Part shown: positions 1-6,283 of the stretch, one piece after another
How the letters are laid out: each line of letters begins with the position of its first letter
Numbering within the stretch: position 1 is the first letter of the stretch
Origin: M50B103 sp041667565
GTDB taxonomy: Bacteria; Fidelibacterota; Fidelibacteria; Fidelibacterales; Fidelibacteraceae
Reading direction: 5' to 3'
Length of the DNA stretch: 6,342 bases
Assembly (NCBI GenBank): GCA_964572745.1
Contig: CAZNFT010000082.1
Coordinates: 1-6,342, forward strand
The notes under the pieces: generated by a model
What the model saw: the letters and a program-made list of their open reading frames with translations, nothing else
Databases searched by the model: none
What the model was told of the DNA's origin: nothing
Position numbers and translations under genes: made by a program

Positions 1-10
1 CTTAGAGAAA

Positions 11-151
11 GTTTGGCTCAAACTTTATTTCTGAGTTTGGCTCAAACTTTATTTCCGAGTTTGGCTCAAACTTTGTTTCTGAGTTTGGCTCAAACTTTGT
101 TTCCGAGTTTGGCTCAAACTTTGTTTCCGAGTTTGAGCCAAACCTTATTTC
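11..151. repeat. 24-bp tandem repeat array, six units, last core inverted
   Basis: Six units with an exact 24-bp period start at 11, 35, 59, 83, 107 and 131. The first five share the 13-bp core GTTTGGCTCAAAC, whose arms GTTTG and CAAAC are inverted repeats around GCT. The sixth core is GTTTGAGCCAAAC, the exact reverse complement. The 11-base linkers vary at two sites (A or G, T or C). The array begins five bases past the nrdJb stop codon, so it lies in the 3' flank of the RNR operon. Because 24 is a multiple of three, the plus strand reads as a repeating octapeptide (AQTLFxSL); I take this as an artefact. The spacers are not unique, so this is not a CRISPR array. Function unknown. Confidence 0.93.
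107..143. repeat. 13-bp inverted repeat formed by the last two array units
   Basis: The core at 107-119 and the inverted core at 131-143 are perfectly complementary over 13 bp, with an 11-base loop. This gives a much stronger hairpin than the 5-bp stem within each unit. It sits immediately 3' of the nrdJ operon. Read leftward (the operon direction), the sequence after the stem is A-rich with no U-tract, so it is not a standard intrinsic terminator in that direction. Read rightward it is followed by CTTATTTC, which is modestly T-rich. It could protect the 3' end of the nrdJ mRNA or act as a weak terminator; both are inferences. Confidence 0.6.
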
Positions 152-156
152 ACGTC

Positions 157-789
157 TTACTTATCACACTTTGTGTATCCGCATTGAACACAAAATTCGC
201 AGCCGTTTTCAAATTTAAGTGCGCGACTATTGCATTCGGGACAAATTTTAAAAGTATTATTAAGAGTGGGATCATTTTCATCATCGGTAATAGTATTGAC
301 GGAGCTTAGCTCTGTCTTAATAGGTAAAGAAATCTGCTCACCTTGCTCGGGTCGTGCTAATATGCCCTCTTCGGTAAAAAAGCGCTCGATCACATCTGCC
401 ACTTCGGAGTAAAAGGAATGGATGTATTTACCCTCTTTAAAGTAGCCACCGTTGGGGTCATAAATTGATCTCAATTCCTCAAGAATAAAATGAGCATCAC
501 CGGCACGGCGAAAAATAGCTGAGATCAATCTTGTTAAAACTGCATATTGAGCAGAATGTGTTAGATCTTTAGAATTGATAAAGATCTCTATAGGTCGTTT
601 GCGACCGTTCTCAATAATATAACCCAAAGTAACATAGACATTGAATTTTACAAAAGGACTTTTAATTTTATAGACTCTTGCATCAACTACATCCGGTCTC
701 TTTAAAGTCAGCGTTTGCGCCTGCTTATCTTTATCTTTTTTTTCAGGCTGTTTTTCGCGAATGCGATATGATTTATTATATGTTAACAT
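157..789 (-). CDS. nrdJb: Class II ribonucleotide reductase, C-terminal accessory chain (NrdJb type, zinc ribbon)
   Basis: This 210-residue protein matches the part that is fused to the C-terminus of most single-chain class II RNRs and is separate (NrdJb) in Pseudomonas aeruginosa. Residues 1-30 are a charged, probably flexible linker. Residues 31-140 resemble the TSCPD-type domain: RPDVVDARVYKIKSP, RRPIEIFINSK-like KRPIEIFINSK, RLISAIFRRAGD and DPNGGYFKEGKY are visible. After an acidic, low-complexity linker (about 145-178) comes a C-terminal zinc ribbon with C183, C186, C197, C200, C203 and C208. In the family these C-terminal cysteines bind zinc and are thought to re-reduce the active-site disulfide. 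The start is well supported: AGAGGT lies six bases before the ATG, inside the end of nrdJa, and the ATG shares its A with the nrdJa stop. It should be cotranslated with and bind the catalytic chain. The gene symbol follows the Pseudomonas usage. Confidence 0.9.
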   Translation of the reverse strand: MLTYNKSYRIREKQPEKKDKDKQAQTLTLKRPDVVDARVYKIKSPFVKFNVYVTLGYIIENGRKRPIEIFINSKDLTHSAQYAVLTRLISAIFRRAGDAHFILEELRSIYDPNGGYFKEGKYIHSFYSEVADVIERFFTEEGILARPEQGEQISLPIKTELSSVNTITDDENDPTLNNTFKICPECNSRALKFENGCEFCVQCGYTKCDK

Positions 790-801
790 TATACGACCTC
801 T
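787..801 (-). promoter_or_regulatory. nrdJa/nrdJb TAATG overlap with internal Shine-Dalgarno
   Basis: On the minus strand, AGAGGT (796-801) lies six bases before ATG (787-789). The nrdJa stop TAA occupies 789-791, so stop and start share one base (TAATG). This arrangement normally gives termination-reinitiation coupling and near-equal amounts of the two chains. The signal itself lies within the last codons of nrdJa. Confidence 0.8.
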
Positions 802-3293
802 ATCTCGTTTACATCCTTAACGCCCATCGTTTTCTTGAAATAATGAAAAGGTGTGGATAGTGTTCCATCTTCAAGCACCATAACTTCGTCACCCGTAAAT
901 TCAACTACTTCATCCTGAGAAATTTCCATTTCAAAGCGTTTTTCTTTGAAATCCTGAAAAGCGGTCTTCTCTCCTGCAACGCTTAAGATCGGGAAGCGAG
1001 ATCCATCGCGATAAATGGTGATACCCTTTAAACCCTTTGACCAAGCATCCAAATAAATACTGGAAATTACTTCAGGCTCAATATCTTCAGATAAATTAAT
1101 TGTAGATGAAATTGAGTGATCAATAAATTTTTGACATACCGACTGAATTTCGATACGACGCTTATACGATATTGCATGGGCGGTTTTAAAGAAATAAGCA
1201 GGCAAAATATCTTCGAGGTCAAATTCTCTTTTGACATCTTTGATCTTGTCATTTAGATTATTCAGATCAAGATAAGCCTTAAGTGTTGAATGAAAAACCT
1301 GGAAAAACTGATTGTCAAAGGATTCTGTCCTGCGCGTGTAAAACAAAGCAAACAGAGGCTCTATACCACCACTGACACCAATGTAATTACGCTTTCCAAT
1401 TTCAAAGGATTTAATAATGTTTGAAATAGAACCTGTGGGAGCTATAGATGTAATGGCAATATTTCTTAAACCAAACTGTGAAATATGATCCCTGACATCC
1501 GGCTCTAAAGCCTCATCAAAGAAAGGACACTCAGAATATTTATCATAATCAAAGATCGCTGATTGACCTTTTTCTTTCGCTAATTCGGAAGAGGTTTTAT
1601 AGGCAGTATTGTTAATAAAACTCATGACTTTTTCTATCGTATCAACGCCTTCTTCAGAGTCATAATCTATTCCCAGCTGAAAGAACATATCAGCAATACC
1701 CATGACACCTAAACCCAGACGACGAGTTTCCGAAGCGGCTTCACGTTGTTTTTCCAATGGGTTTAAGGTCTCATTCCATGTTACCACATTATCTAGGAAA
1801 CGAACACAACTTCCCGTTGATAGCTCCAAGTCTTTCCAGTTCAGCCCGGCTTTATCAGTAAAAGGATCTAAAACGAAACGACTTAGGTTAATAGAGCCCA
1901 GATTACAGGCGCCACCATCCTCCAGCGGTACTTCTGCACAGGGATTAGTAGAAATAATGGGTCGGCCAACATAGTTAGATGGCGAATACTTGCTCATTTG
2001 CGTCCAAAAGATCAAACCGGGTTCAGCTGAGCGATAATTAGATTCAACAAAAAGATTCCAGATATCACGAGCTTTTACAAGATCCCGAATTTCGCCCGAC
2101 GGGCCGGAAGCATAATACAATAAGAAATCGCCTGAATATTTAATGGCTAGTTCCCAGTCGTCTTTATCAACTTCAAGGAGATAATCTCCAAATACATCTC
2201 GTTTTTGAACATTATCAAGATCTTCAACTTTGATGCTTTTATCAAAATGATCATCCAGCCAAACATTCAGCTTATTCACATCTGAAAAAGATTCCATAAG
2301 CTCATATTCCCTGATATCTTTTGATGGAATACCCAATGAATAATGTAAATCTTCATCCTGCAGAGCTTCGGTAACTCTTATTTTATTGCGTTTACGGTAA
2401 ACAAGAATATTTTCACCATTAAATTGAGTCTGTTCTTCAACAGCTCGCATAAATTCATCAGAGGTTTTGATTGAAATATTGGCAAAACGCACCTGTATAT
2501 TTTCCATGACCTGTTTTTTTATCTCGCCAAGCTGCTCATCATTATATTTTCCGCTCCAGCGTAACTGTTCAATGATCTGATTTGTTACCCAGCTGGGTGT
2601 TTTTTTAACATTAATAAAATGAGTGATATCAGGATGTTTAATATCTATGGTCAACATTAATGCGCCACGGCGACCGGATTGACCGATCAGGCCTGTCGTC
2701 ATGGAAAATAATTCCATAAAGGAAACAGCACCGGTAGATGAATCGGCTGCATTGTGCACAATGGAGTCTCTGGGTCGCAAAGGAGAAATATCGACACCAA
2801 TACCGCCACCGTATGAATAAGTGCGAGCACATTCGGCAGCTGTTTTATATATAGACTCTATATTGTCTTCTTCTATAACGGTAACAAAACAATTAGCCAG
2901 AGTTTTTAAACGATACAGATCGCCTGCTCCCGCCAAAACCCGGCCTCCGGGGATCCAATAACCCTTAAAAAGATCACGATAAAAAGTTTCCGCCCATTGA
3001 ATCTGTTTTATCTTTGATGTTTCTTGCGCGGCAACAAAAGAAGCCATTCTAATAAAAACATCTTCGGGGCTGTGTTCAATTTGTTTTCCATTAATATCTT
3101 TCAAAAAATATTTTTTGCTATAAATACTTTTTGCCAGCTCATTGTCGTTAAGGTAGTTTTCGTGCACAGGTAAATTCCCGGCTTCCACCTCAGACTTTAA
3201 GTGCTCATAAATCTTCTGGTAACTCCGGATTTTATCTTCACCAAGCATCCTGGCAAACTTACCGCGATACGAAAACATGTTACTAAATGACAT
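789..3293 (-). CDS. nrdJ: Adenosylcobalamin-dependent (class II) ribonucleotide reductase, catalytic chain
   Basis: This 834-residue cytoplasmic enzyme reduces ribonucleotides to deoxyribonucleotides using a radical generated from adenosylcobalamin, so it needs no oxygen. Visible features are the first redox cysteine C135 (LANCF), GGGIGVDIS at 162-170, and RRGALM at 208-213. The catalytic motif NPCAE has N450, C452 (thiyl radical site) and E454. The second redox cysteine is C463 in GACNLGSINL. RRLGLGVMGIADMF lies at 524-537 and APTGS, the phosphate-binding turn, at 618-622. KGITIYRDGSR at 756-766 closes the catalytic barrel. No N-terminal ATP-cone is evident. Residues about 288-400 look like an insertion compared with short NrdJ proteins, but may be normal for this subgroup. 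The usual C-terminal accessory and zinc-ribbon region is absent here and encoded by the next gene. The start ATG has AGGGG five bases upstream. Expression is probably under NrdR (see the operator pair). Confidence 0.96.
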   Translation of the reverse strand: MSFSNMFSYRGKFARMLGEDKIRSYQKIYEHLKSEVEAGNLPVHENYLNDNELAKSIYSKKYFLKDINGKQIEHSPEDVFIRMASFVAAQETSKIKQIQWAETFYRDLFKGYWIPGGRVLAGAGDLYRLKTLANCFVTVIEEDNIESIYKTAAECARTYSYGGGIGVDISPLRPRDSIVHNAADSSTGAVSFMELFSMTTGLIGQSGRRGALMLTIDIKHPDITHFINVKKTPSWVTNQIIEQLRWSGKYNDEQLGEIKKQVMENIQVRFANISIKTSDEFMRAVEEQTQFNGENILVYRKRNKIRVTEALQDEDLHYSLGIPSKDIREYELMESFSDVNKLNVWLDDHFDKSIKVEDLDNVQKRDVFGDYLLEVDKDDWELAIKYSGDFLLYYASGPSGEIRDLVKARDIWNLFVESNYRSAEPGLIFWTQMSKYSPSNYVGRPIISTNPCAEVPLEDGGACNLGSINLSRFVLDPFTDKAGLNWKDLELSTGSCVRFLDNVVTWNETLNPLEKQREAASETRRLGLGVMGIADMFFQLGIDYDSEEGVDTIEKVMSFINNTAYKTSSELAKEKGQSAIFDYDKYSECPFFDEALEPDVRDHISQFGLRNIAITSIAPTGSISNIIKSFEIGKRNYIGVSGGIEPLFALFYTRRTESFDNQFFQVFHSTLKAYLDLNNLNDKIKDVKREFDLEDILPAYFFKTAHAISYKRRIEIQSVCQKFIDHSISSTINLSEDIEPEVISSIYLDAWSKGLKGITIYRDGSRFPILSVAGEKTAFQDFKEKRFEMEISQDEVVEFTGDEVMVLEDGTLSTPFHYFKKTMGVKDVNEIEVV

Positions 3294-3324
3294 CTCAACC
3301 CCTATCCATTCTAAATACTTCTAA

Positions 3325-3340
3325 ATACTACATTTTGTGT
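3325..3340. promoter_or_regulatory. Putative NrdR box 1 (proximal to nrdJ)
   Basis: ATACTACATTTTGTGT matches the NrdR box consensus ACACWATATATWGTGT at 13 of 16 positions. It lies about 15-20 bases downstream of the predicted nrdJ transcription start, in the 5' UTR. NrdR is the ATP/dATP-sensing zinc-finger and ATP-cone repressor of ribonucleotide reductase genes; binding here would block nrdJ transcription. The nrdR gene is not in this window. Confidence 0.72.
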
Positions 3341-3354
3341 TATTTGCGAATGCT

Positions 3355-3383
3355 ATAATACAACATGTTGTATTTAAAATCAA
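3355..3383 (-). promoter_or_regulatory. Predicted sigma70-type promoter of nrdJab
   Basis: Read on the minus strand, a -35 TTGATT (3378-3383) and a -10 TATTAT (3355-3360) are separated by exactly 17 bases. The expected start point is near 3348, giving a 5' UTR of about 55 bases. That is too short for a cobalamin riboswitch. NrdR box 2 covers the spacer and part of the -10, so repressor and RNA polymerase would compete. Confidence 0.68.
3358..3373. promoter_or_regulatory. Putative NrdR box 2 (within the nrdJ promoter)
   Basis: ATACAACATGTTGTAT is a perfect 16-bp palindrome and matches the NrdR box consensus at 12 of 16 positions. Its centre is 33 bp from that of box 1 (17-base gap), close to three helical turns. 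NrdR sites usually occur as such pairs on one face of the helix. It lies between the -35 and -10 of the predicted nrdJ promoter. Confidence 0.75.
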
Positions 3384-3645
3384 ATTAAATTTTACATAAA
3401 AAAAGTATATTTGCCTTAATATCACATTTACAGATAGTTATAGGGCTGATTATTTTACTGTTTTATTTTGTCTTTTTTTCTTGTTTTTTTAATATATTTC
3501 TATCTCTTTATCACTCATAGACTTAGTAAAAATCTAATTTAATTTTAAAAGATCAGCCAACACCACTAGAAACAAATTTAATTAATATCAGCTTTTTTAG
3601 CGATTATTTTAGTAAAATTAATTTTTGCTTAATTGCCTTTTAAAC
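3384..3645. other. AT-rich intergenic stretch between the nrdJ promoter and the rho promoter
   Basis: No gene or RNA is recognisable here. It is very AT-rich, with T-tracts around 3470-3495, and on the plus strand a pyrimidine-rich, G-poor segment (about 3466-3525). If rho transcription started upstream of this, such a segment could act as a Rho loading site for autoregulation, but no convincing promoter was found upstream of it. I see no strong hairpin and no coding frame with a ribosome binding site. Confidence 0.5.
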
Positions 3646-3674
3646 TTGACAAGAACATGCAACTTATTTACCTT
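3646..3674 (+). promoter_or_regulatory. Candidate rho promoter
   Basis: A perfect -35 TTGACA (3646-3651) is followed after 17 bases by TACCTT (3669-3674), a poor -10. The predicted start near 3681 would give a leader of about 50 bases. The strong -35 in an otherwise unstructured AT-rich region makes it the best candidate, but the weak -10 leaves real doubt. Confidence 0.4.
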
Positions 3675-3729
3675 ATGCCACAACGTCGGACTTTTTTACA
3701 TCACAACTATCAAATATCAGAGGTTTTTA

Positions 3730-5025
3730 GTGAGCGAGACCATTACCGCTTTGATTGATGACGAGAAAATAGCGAATTATACTATTTCACAATTACACGA
3801 ATTAACATTAAAGCAGCTACAAAGTATTGCTTCCAAATTGGAAGTTCCCGGAGTACAAAATCTAAAAAAACAAGAGCTTGTATTCAAGATACTTGCTTCG
3901 CAGGCCGAGCAACAAGGCCATGTTTTTGAAGAAGGTATTATGGAAATAAAGGACGGATATGGATTTTTACGTTCTTTGCGTTATTCATATTTAGCTTCGG
4001 AGCTGGATATTTATGTAGCTCCTACCCAAATACGTCGATTTGGTTTAAAAACCGGACATTTGGTAGCAGGTCAATTACGACCACCCAAAGAAGGCGAAAA
4101 GTTTTTTGCTCTTTTAAAAGTAGAAGCAATTAATAATCAAGATCCTGCGGTAGCTAAGACTCTTGAATCTTTTGAGAATCTTACTCCCCTCTATCCTGAA
4201 GATCGCCTTCATTTAGAGCGCTACGACGAGAATGATCTTTCTACAAGAATTATGGATCTCTTAACTCCAATCGGAAAAGGTCAGCGTGGACTTATTACGG
4301 CCCAGCCCAAAACCGGTAAAACAATTCTTCTACAGAAAATTGCAAATTGCATACTCGCAAATCATCCTGAAGTTCTTCTGATGGTTTTACTCATAGATGA
4401 GCGCCCTGAAGAAGTGACAGATATGGAACGCCATGTTAACGCTGAGGTAATAAGCTCTACTTTTGATGAGCCACCCGAACGCCATGTGCAGGTATCTGAA
4501 ATGATTCTTGAAAAATCTAAACGACTGGTTGAATACGGCCAGGATGTTGTGATCCTTCTTGATAGTATTACTCGTCTTGGACGCGCATATAACGCAGTAG
4601 TCCCCCACTCCGGTAAAATTCTTTCCGGTGGTATTGATTCTAATGCCTTACATAAACCTAAACGCTTTTTTGGTGCGGCAAGAAATATCGAAAATGGCGG
4701 AAGTCTTACAATTATTGCTACAGCCCTTATTGATACAGGTTCTCGTATGGATGATGTTATTTTTGAAGAATTTAAGGGAACGGGTAATATGGAACTTGTT
4801 CTTGACCGTCGCTTAAGTGACCGTCGTATTTTTCCATCTATTGATATCAACCGCTCAAGTACCCGTAAAGAGGAATTACTACTCAGTAAAAGTGAACTTG
4901 CCCGTGTTTGGATACTTCGTAAGTTCTTGAATGAAATGAGCCCTATGGAGGCCATGGAATTTATGATCGAGCGTATGAATCATGCCAAAAGCAATAAAGA
5001 ATTCCTTCGCACGATGAATTCATAA
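3730..5025 (+). CDS. rho: Transcription termination factor Rho
   Basis: Rho is a hexameric RNA-dependent ATPase/helicase that loads on untranslated, C-rich RNA and releases RNA polymerase. I place the start at GTG 3730, giving 431 residues (E. coli Rho has 419). AGAGG lies six bases upstream and the protein then begins in the usual Rho N-terminal helical domain. The in-frame TTG at 3625 would add 35 residues unlike Rho. The N-terminal domain covers about 15-60 (TLKQLQSIASKLEV). The OB-fold primary RNA site follows, with DGYGFLR at 75-81. Walker A is AQPKTGKT at 191-198 and Walker B VVILLDS at 273-279. LLIDERPEEVTDM lies at 220-232, and the Q-loop region SGGIDSNALHKPKRFFGAARN at 299-319. The arginine-rich C-terminal stretch at 360-382 includes NRSSTRKEEL, where most Rho proteins have NRSGTRKEEL. 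It is probably monocistronic: an intrinsic terminator follows. Confidence 0.98.
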   Translation: MSETITALIDDEKIANYTISQLHELTLKQLQSIASKLEVPGVQNLKKQELVFKILASQAEQQGHVFEEGIMEIKDGYGFLRSLRYSYLASELDIYVAPTQIRRFGLKTGHLVAGQLRPPKEGEKFFALLKVEAINNQDPAVAKTLESFENLTPLYPEDRLHLERYDENDLSTRIMDLLTPIGKGQRGLITAQPKTGKTILLQKIANCILANHPEVLLMVLLIDERPEEVTDMERHVNAEVISSTFDEPPERHVQVSEMILEKSKRLVEYGQDVVILLDSITRLGRAYNAVVPHSGKILSGGIDSNALHKPKRFFGAARNIENGGSLTIIATALIDTGSRMDDVIFEEFKGTGNMELVLDRRLSDRRIFPSIDINRSSTRKEELLLSKSELARVWILRKFLNEMSPMEAMEFMIERMNHAKSNKEFLRTMNS

Positions 5026-5060
5026 ACAATTTCGCAGTCAAGAATAAATAACACGACACT

Positions 5061-5093
5061 AAAAGGACAGGATTTATTGTATGTCCTTTTTTT
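5061..5093 (+). terminator. Intrinsic terminator after rho
   Basis: AAAAGGACA (5061-5069) pairs with TGTCCTTTT (5082-5090) across a 12-base loop. The T-run extends to 5093, giving seven consecutive T. It begins 36 bases after the rho stop and separates rho from mscS. The stem is also flanked by A on the left, so some activity in the opposite direction is possible, but no converging gene is present. Confidence 0.85.
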
Positions 5094-5183
5094 ATTTACC
5101 CGGTATAAAAAACGCAGAAGATTTTAAACGGCTAGAAAGGTTTAAAAATTTCTTGCTTTTCAAATCGAAATGAGCTGTTTTTT

Positions 5184-5197
5184 TGCTAAGATATTAT
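5184..5197 (+). promoter_or_regulatory. Candidate mscS promoter -10 region
   Basis: The stretch contains an extended -10-like TGCTAAGAT (5184-5192) overlapping a TATTAT hexamer (5192-5197). No convincing -35 lies at the right distance from either. The preceding terminator implies that mscS needs its own promoter in 5094-5230, and this is the best local match. Confidence 0.35.
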
Positions 5198-5231
5198 GTT
5201 ATATTTAGTCAGTAGATCTATAAAAAATAAT

Positions 5232-6178
5232 AAGGAGATAATTTTATGGAAAATCTTTTTAAAGCTACCTTCTGGCAAGAACTGATTACGAGCAGTATCA
5301 ATTGGATCGTTTCGGAACTGCCTGGTATTATTATCCTGACGATCATAGTATTTATCGCTTTTAGAATTCTTCGCTTTACTTTTAAACGAATGTCAAAGCT
5401 CTTAAGTCTTCGTGCCAGCAAGAATGCAAATGTAGATACAGACGAAGCAGTTAAGCGTATTAACACTCTGACCAATATATTATATACCATCGTCAAGGTT
5501 ATTATCTGGACCGTCTATTTAATGATGATTCTTCAAAAATTTAAAATCAATATAGCACCTATTCTGGCCAGTGCGGGAATTCTTGGATTAGCTGTTGGTT
5601 TTGGTGCTCAGGAACTTGTCCGCGATTTCATATCGGGTTTCTTTATCATTTTAGAAAACCAGATCAGAGCAGGAGATTATGCGCGGATCAACGGAACCGG
5701 AGGCCTAGTTGAAAAGATCGAATTAAGAACAGTGACATTAAGGGATTTTTCAGGAATTGTGCATGTTTTTCAGAATGGTAAGATTAATACTGTATCCAAC
5801 ATGACAAAAGATTGGTCAGCCATCGTCCTTGAGATAGGCGTTGCCTATAAAGAAAACCCACAAGCTGTGATGGATATCATGCAAGAAGTCGGTGAAGATT
5901 TACGGAATGACCCGGAATTTGCAGGCAGGATGATCCAAGCTATCGAGGTCTTTGGATTAGATAAATTTGATAGCAGCGCTATTGTGATCAAGGCAAGACT
6001 AAAAACACGACCAGGTGATCAATGGGCAATGGGGCGCGAATTCCGCAAACGATTAAAAACCGCCTTTAATGAACGCAATATTGAGATACCATTCCCACAG
6101 ACCACTATCCACTGGGGTGACAAATCAAATCCGAATAAAATGGAAATGAAGGATGAAAACCTGAAGCGCGAGGCTTAG
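5232..6178 (+). CDS. mscS: MscS-family small-conductance mechanosensitive channel (CDS 5246-6178, RBS from 5232)
   Basis: The coding region is 5246-6178 (310 residues); AAGGAG at 5232-5237 lies eight bases before the ATG and fixes the start. The protein is an inner-membrane channel, by family a homoheptamer that opens under membrane tension to release solutes on hypo-osmotic shock. Three membrane helices fit the MscS layout: TM1 about 26-44, TM2 about 76-97 and TM3 about 103-138. TM3 has the Ala/Gly-rich pore sequence ILASAGILGLAVGFGAQELV and the conserved kink region RDFISGFFIILENQ. Residues 140-190 form the beta domain (GDYARINGTGGLVEKIELRTVTLRD, then VFQNGKI). Residues 192-290 form the alpha/beta cytoplasmic cage, ending in NIEIPFPQTTIHWG. 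A charged tail of about 20 residues follows. E. coli MscS has 286 residues. There is no extra N-terminal domain, so it is a short-type member. The exact paralogue cannot be decided, so the symbol denotes the family. Confidence 0.93.
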
Positions 6179-6235
6179 GTCGTAAATCCTGAAAAAAAAT
6201 AATTTTATTTATAAAATATTTAGCTGGAGGATGGA

Positions 6236-6283
6236 ATGGTTTCATCGAGCATACAGTTTTCAAAATACAGCGTGTCACCCTGA
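6236..6283 (+). other. Possible 15-codon ORF or truncated gene start
   Basis: GGAGG (6226-6230) lies five bases before ATG 6236, an unusually good ribosome binding site after the mscS stop. The frame reads MVSSSIQFSKYSVSP and then stops inside the repeat that begins near 6272. The ATG at 6231 opens another 18-codon frame, but it directly abuts the Shine-Dalgarno. It may be a remnant of a gene cut off by the repeat, a leader peptide, or chance. No similarity is recognised. Confidence 0.2.

Noticed and set aside
11..151. CRISPR array
   Set aside because: The period is only 24 bp, the linkers are near-identical instead of unique, and no cas gene is present.
13..309. 98-residue plus-strand ORF with an AQTLFLSL repeat
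   Set aside because: It begins at a TTG inside the 24-bp array and continues antisense to the end of nrdJb. The period is divisible by three, so the repeat stays open by chance; there is no ribosome binding site.
3294..3360. Cobalamin riboswitch controlling the B12-dependent RNR
   Set aside because: The predicted 5' UTR is about 55 bases, too short, and no B12-box-like sequence is visible.
3625..3729. N-terminal extension of Rho from TTG 3625
   Set aside because: The extra 35 residues do not look like Rho, the TTG has no Shine-Dalgarno, and GTG 3730 has AGAGG at the right distance.
4362..4955. 197-residue minus-strand ORF within rho
   Set aside because: Serine- and arginine-rich shadow of a highly conserved gene on the other strand.
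6202..6217. Intrinsic terminator after mscS
   Set aside because: The only hairpin is six A-T pairs with a four-base loop and no proper T-run on the plus strand. On the minus strand eight T follow, but the stem is too weak to call.
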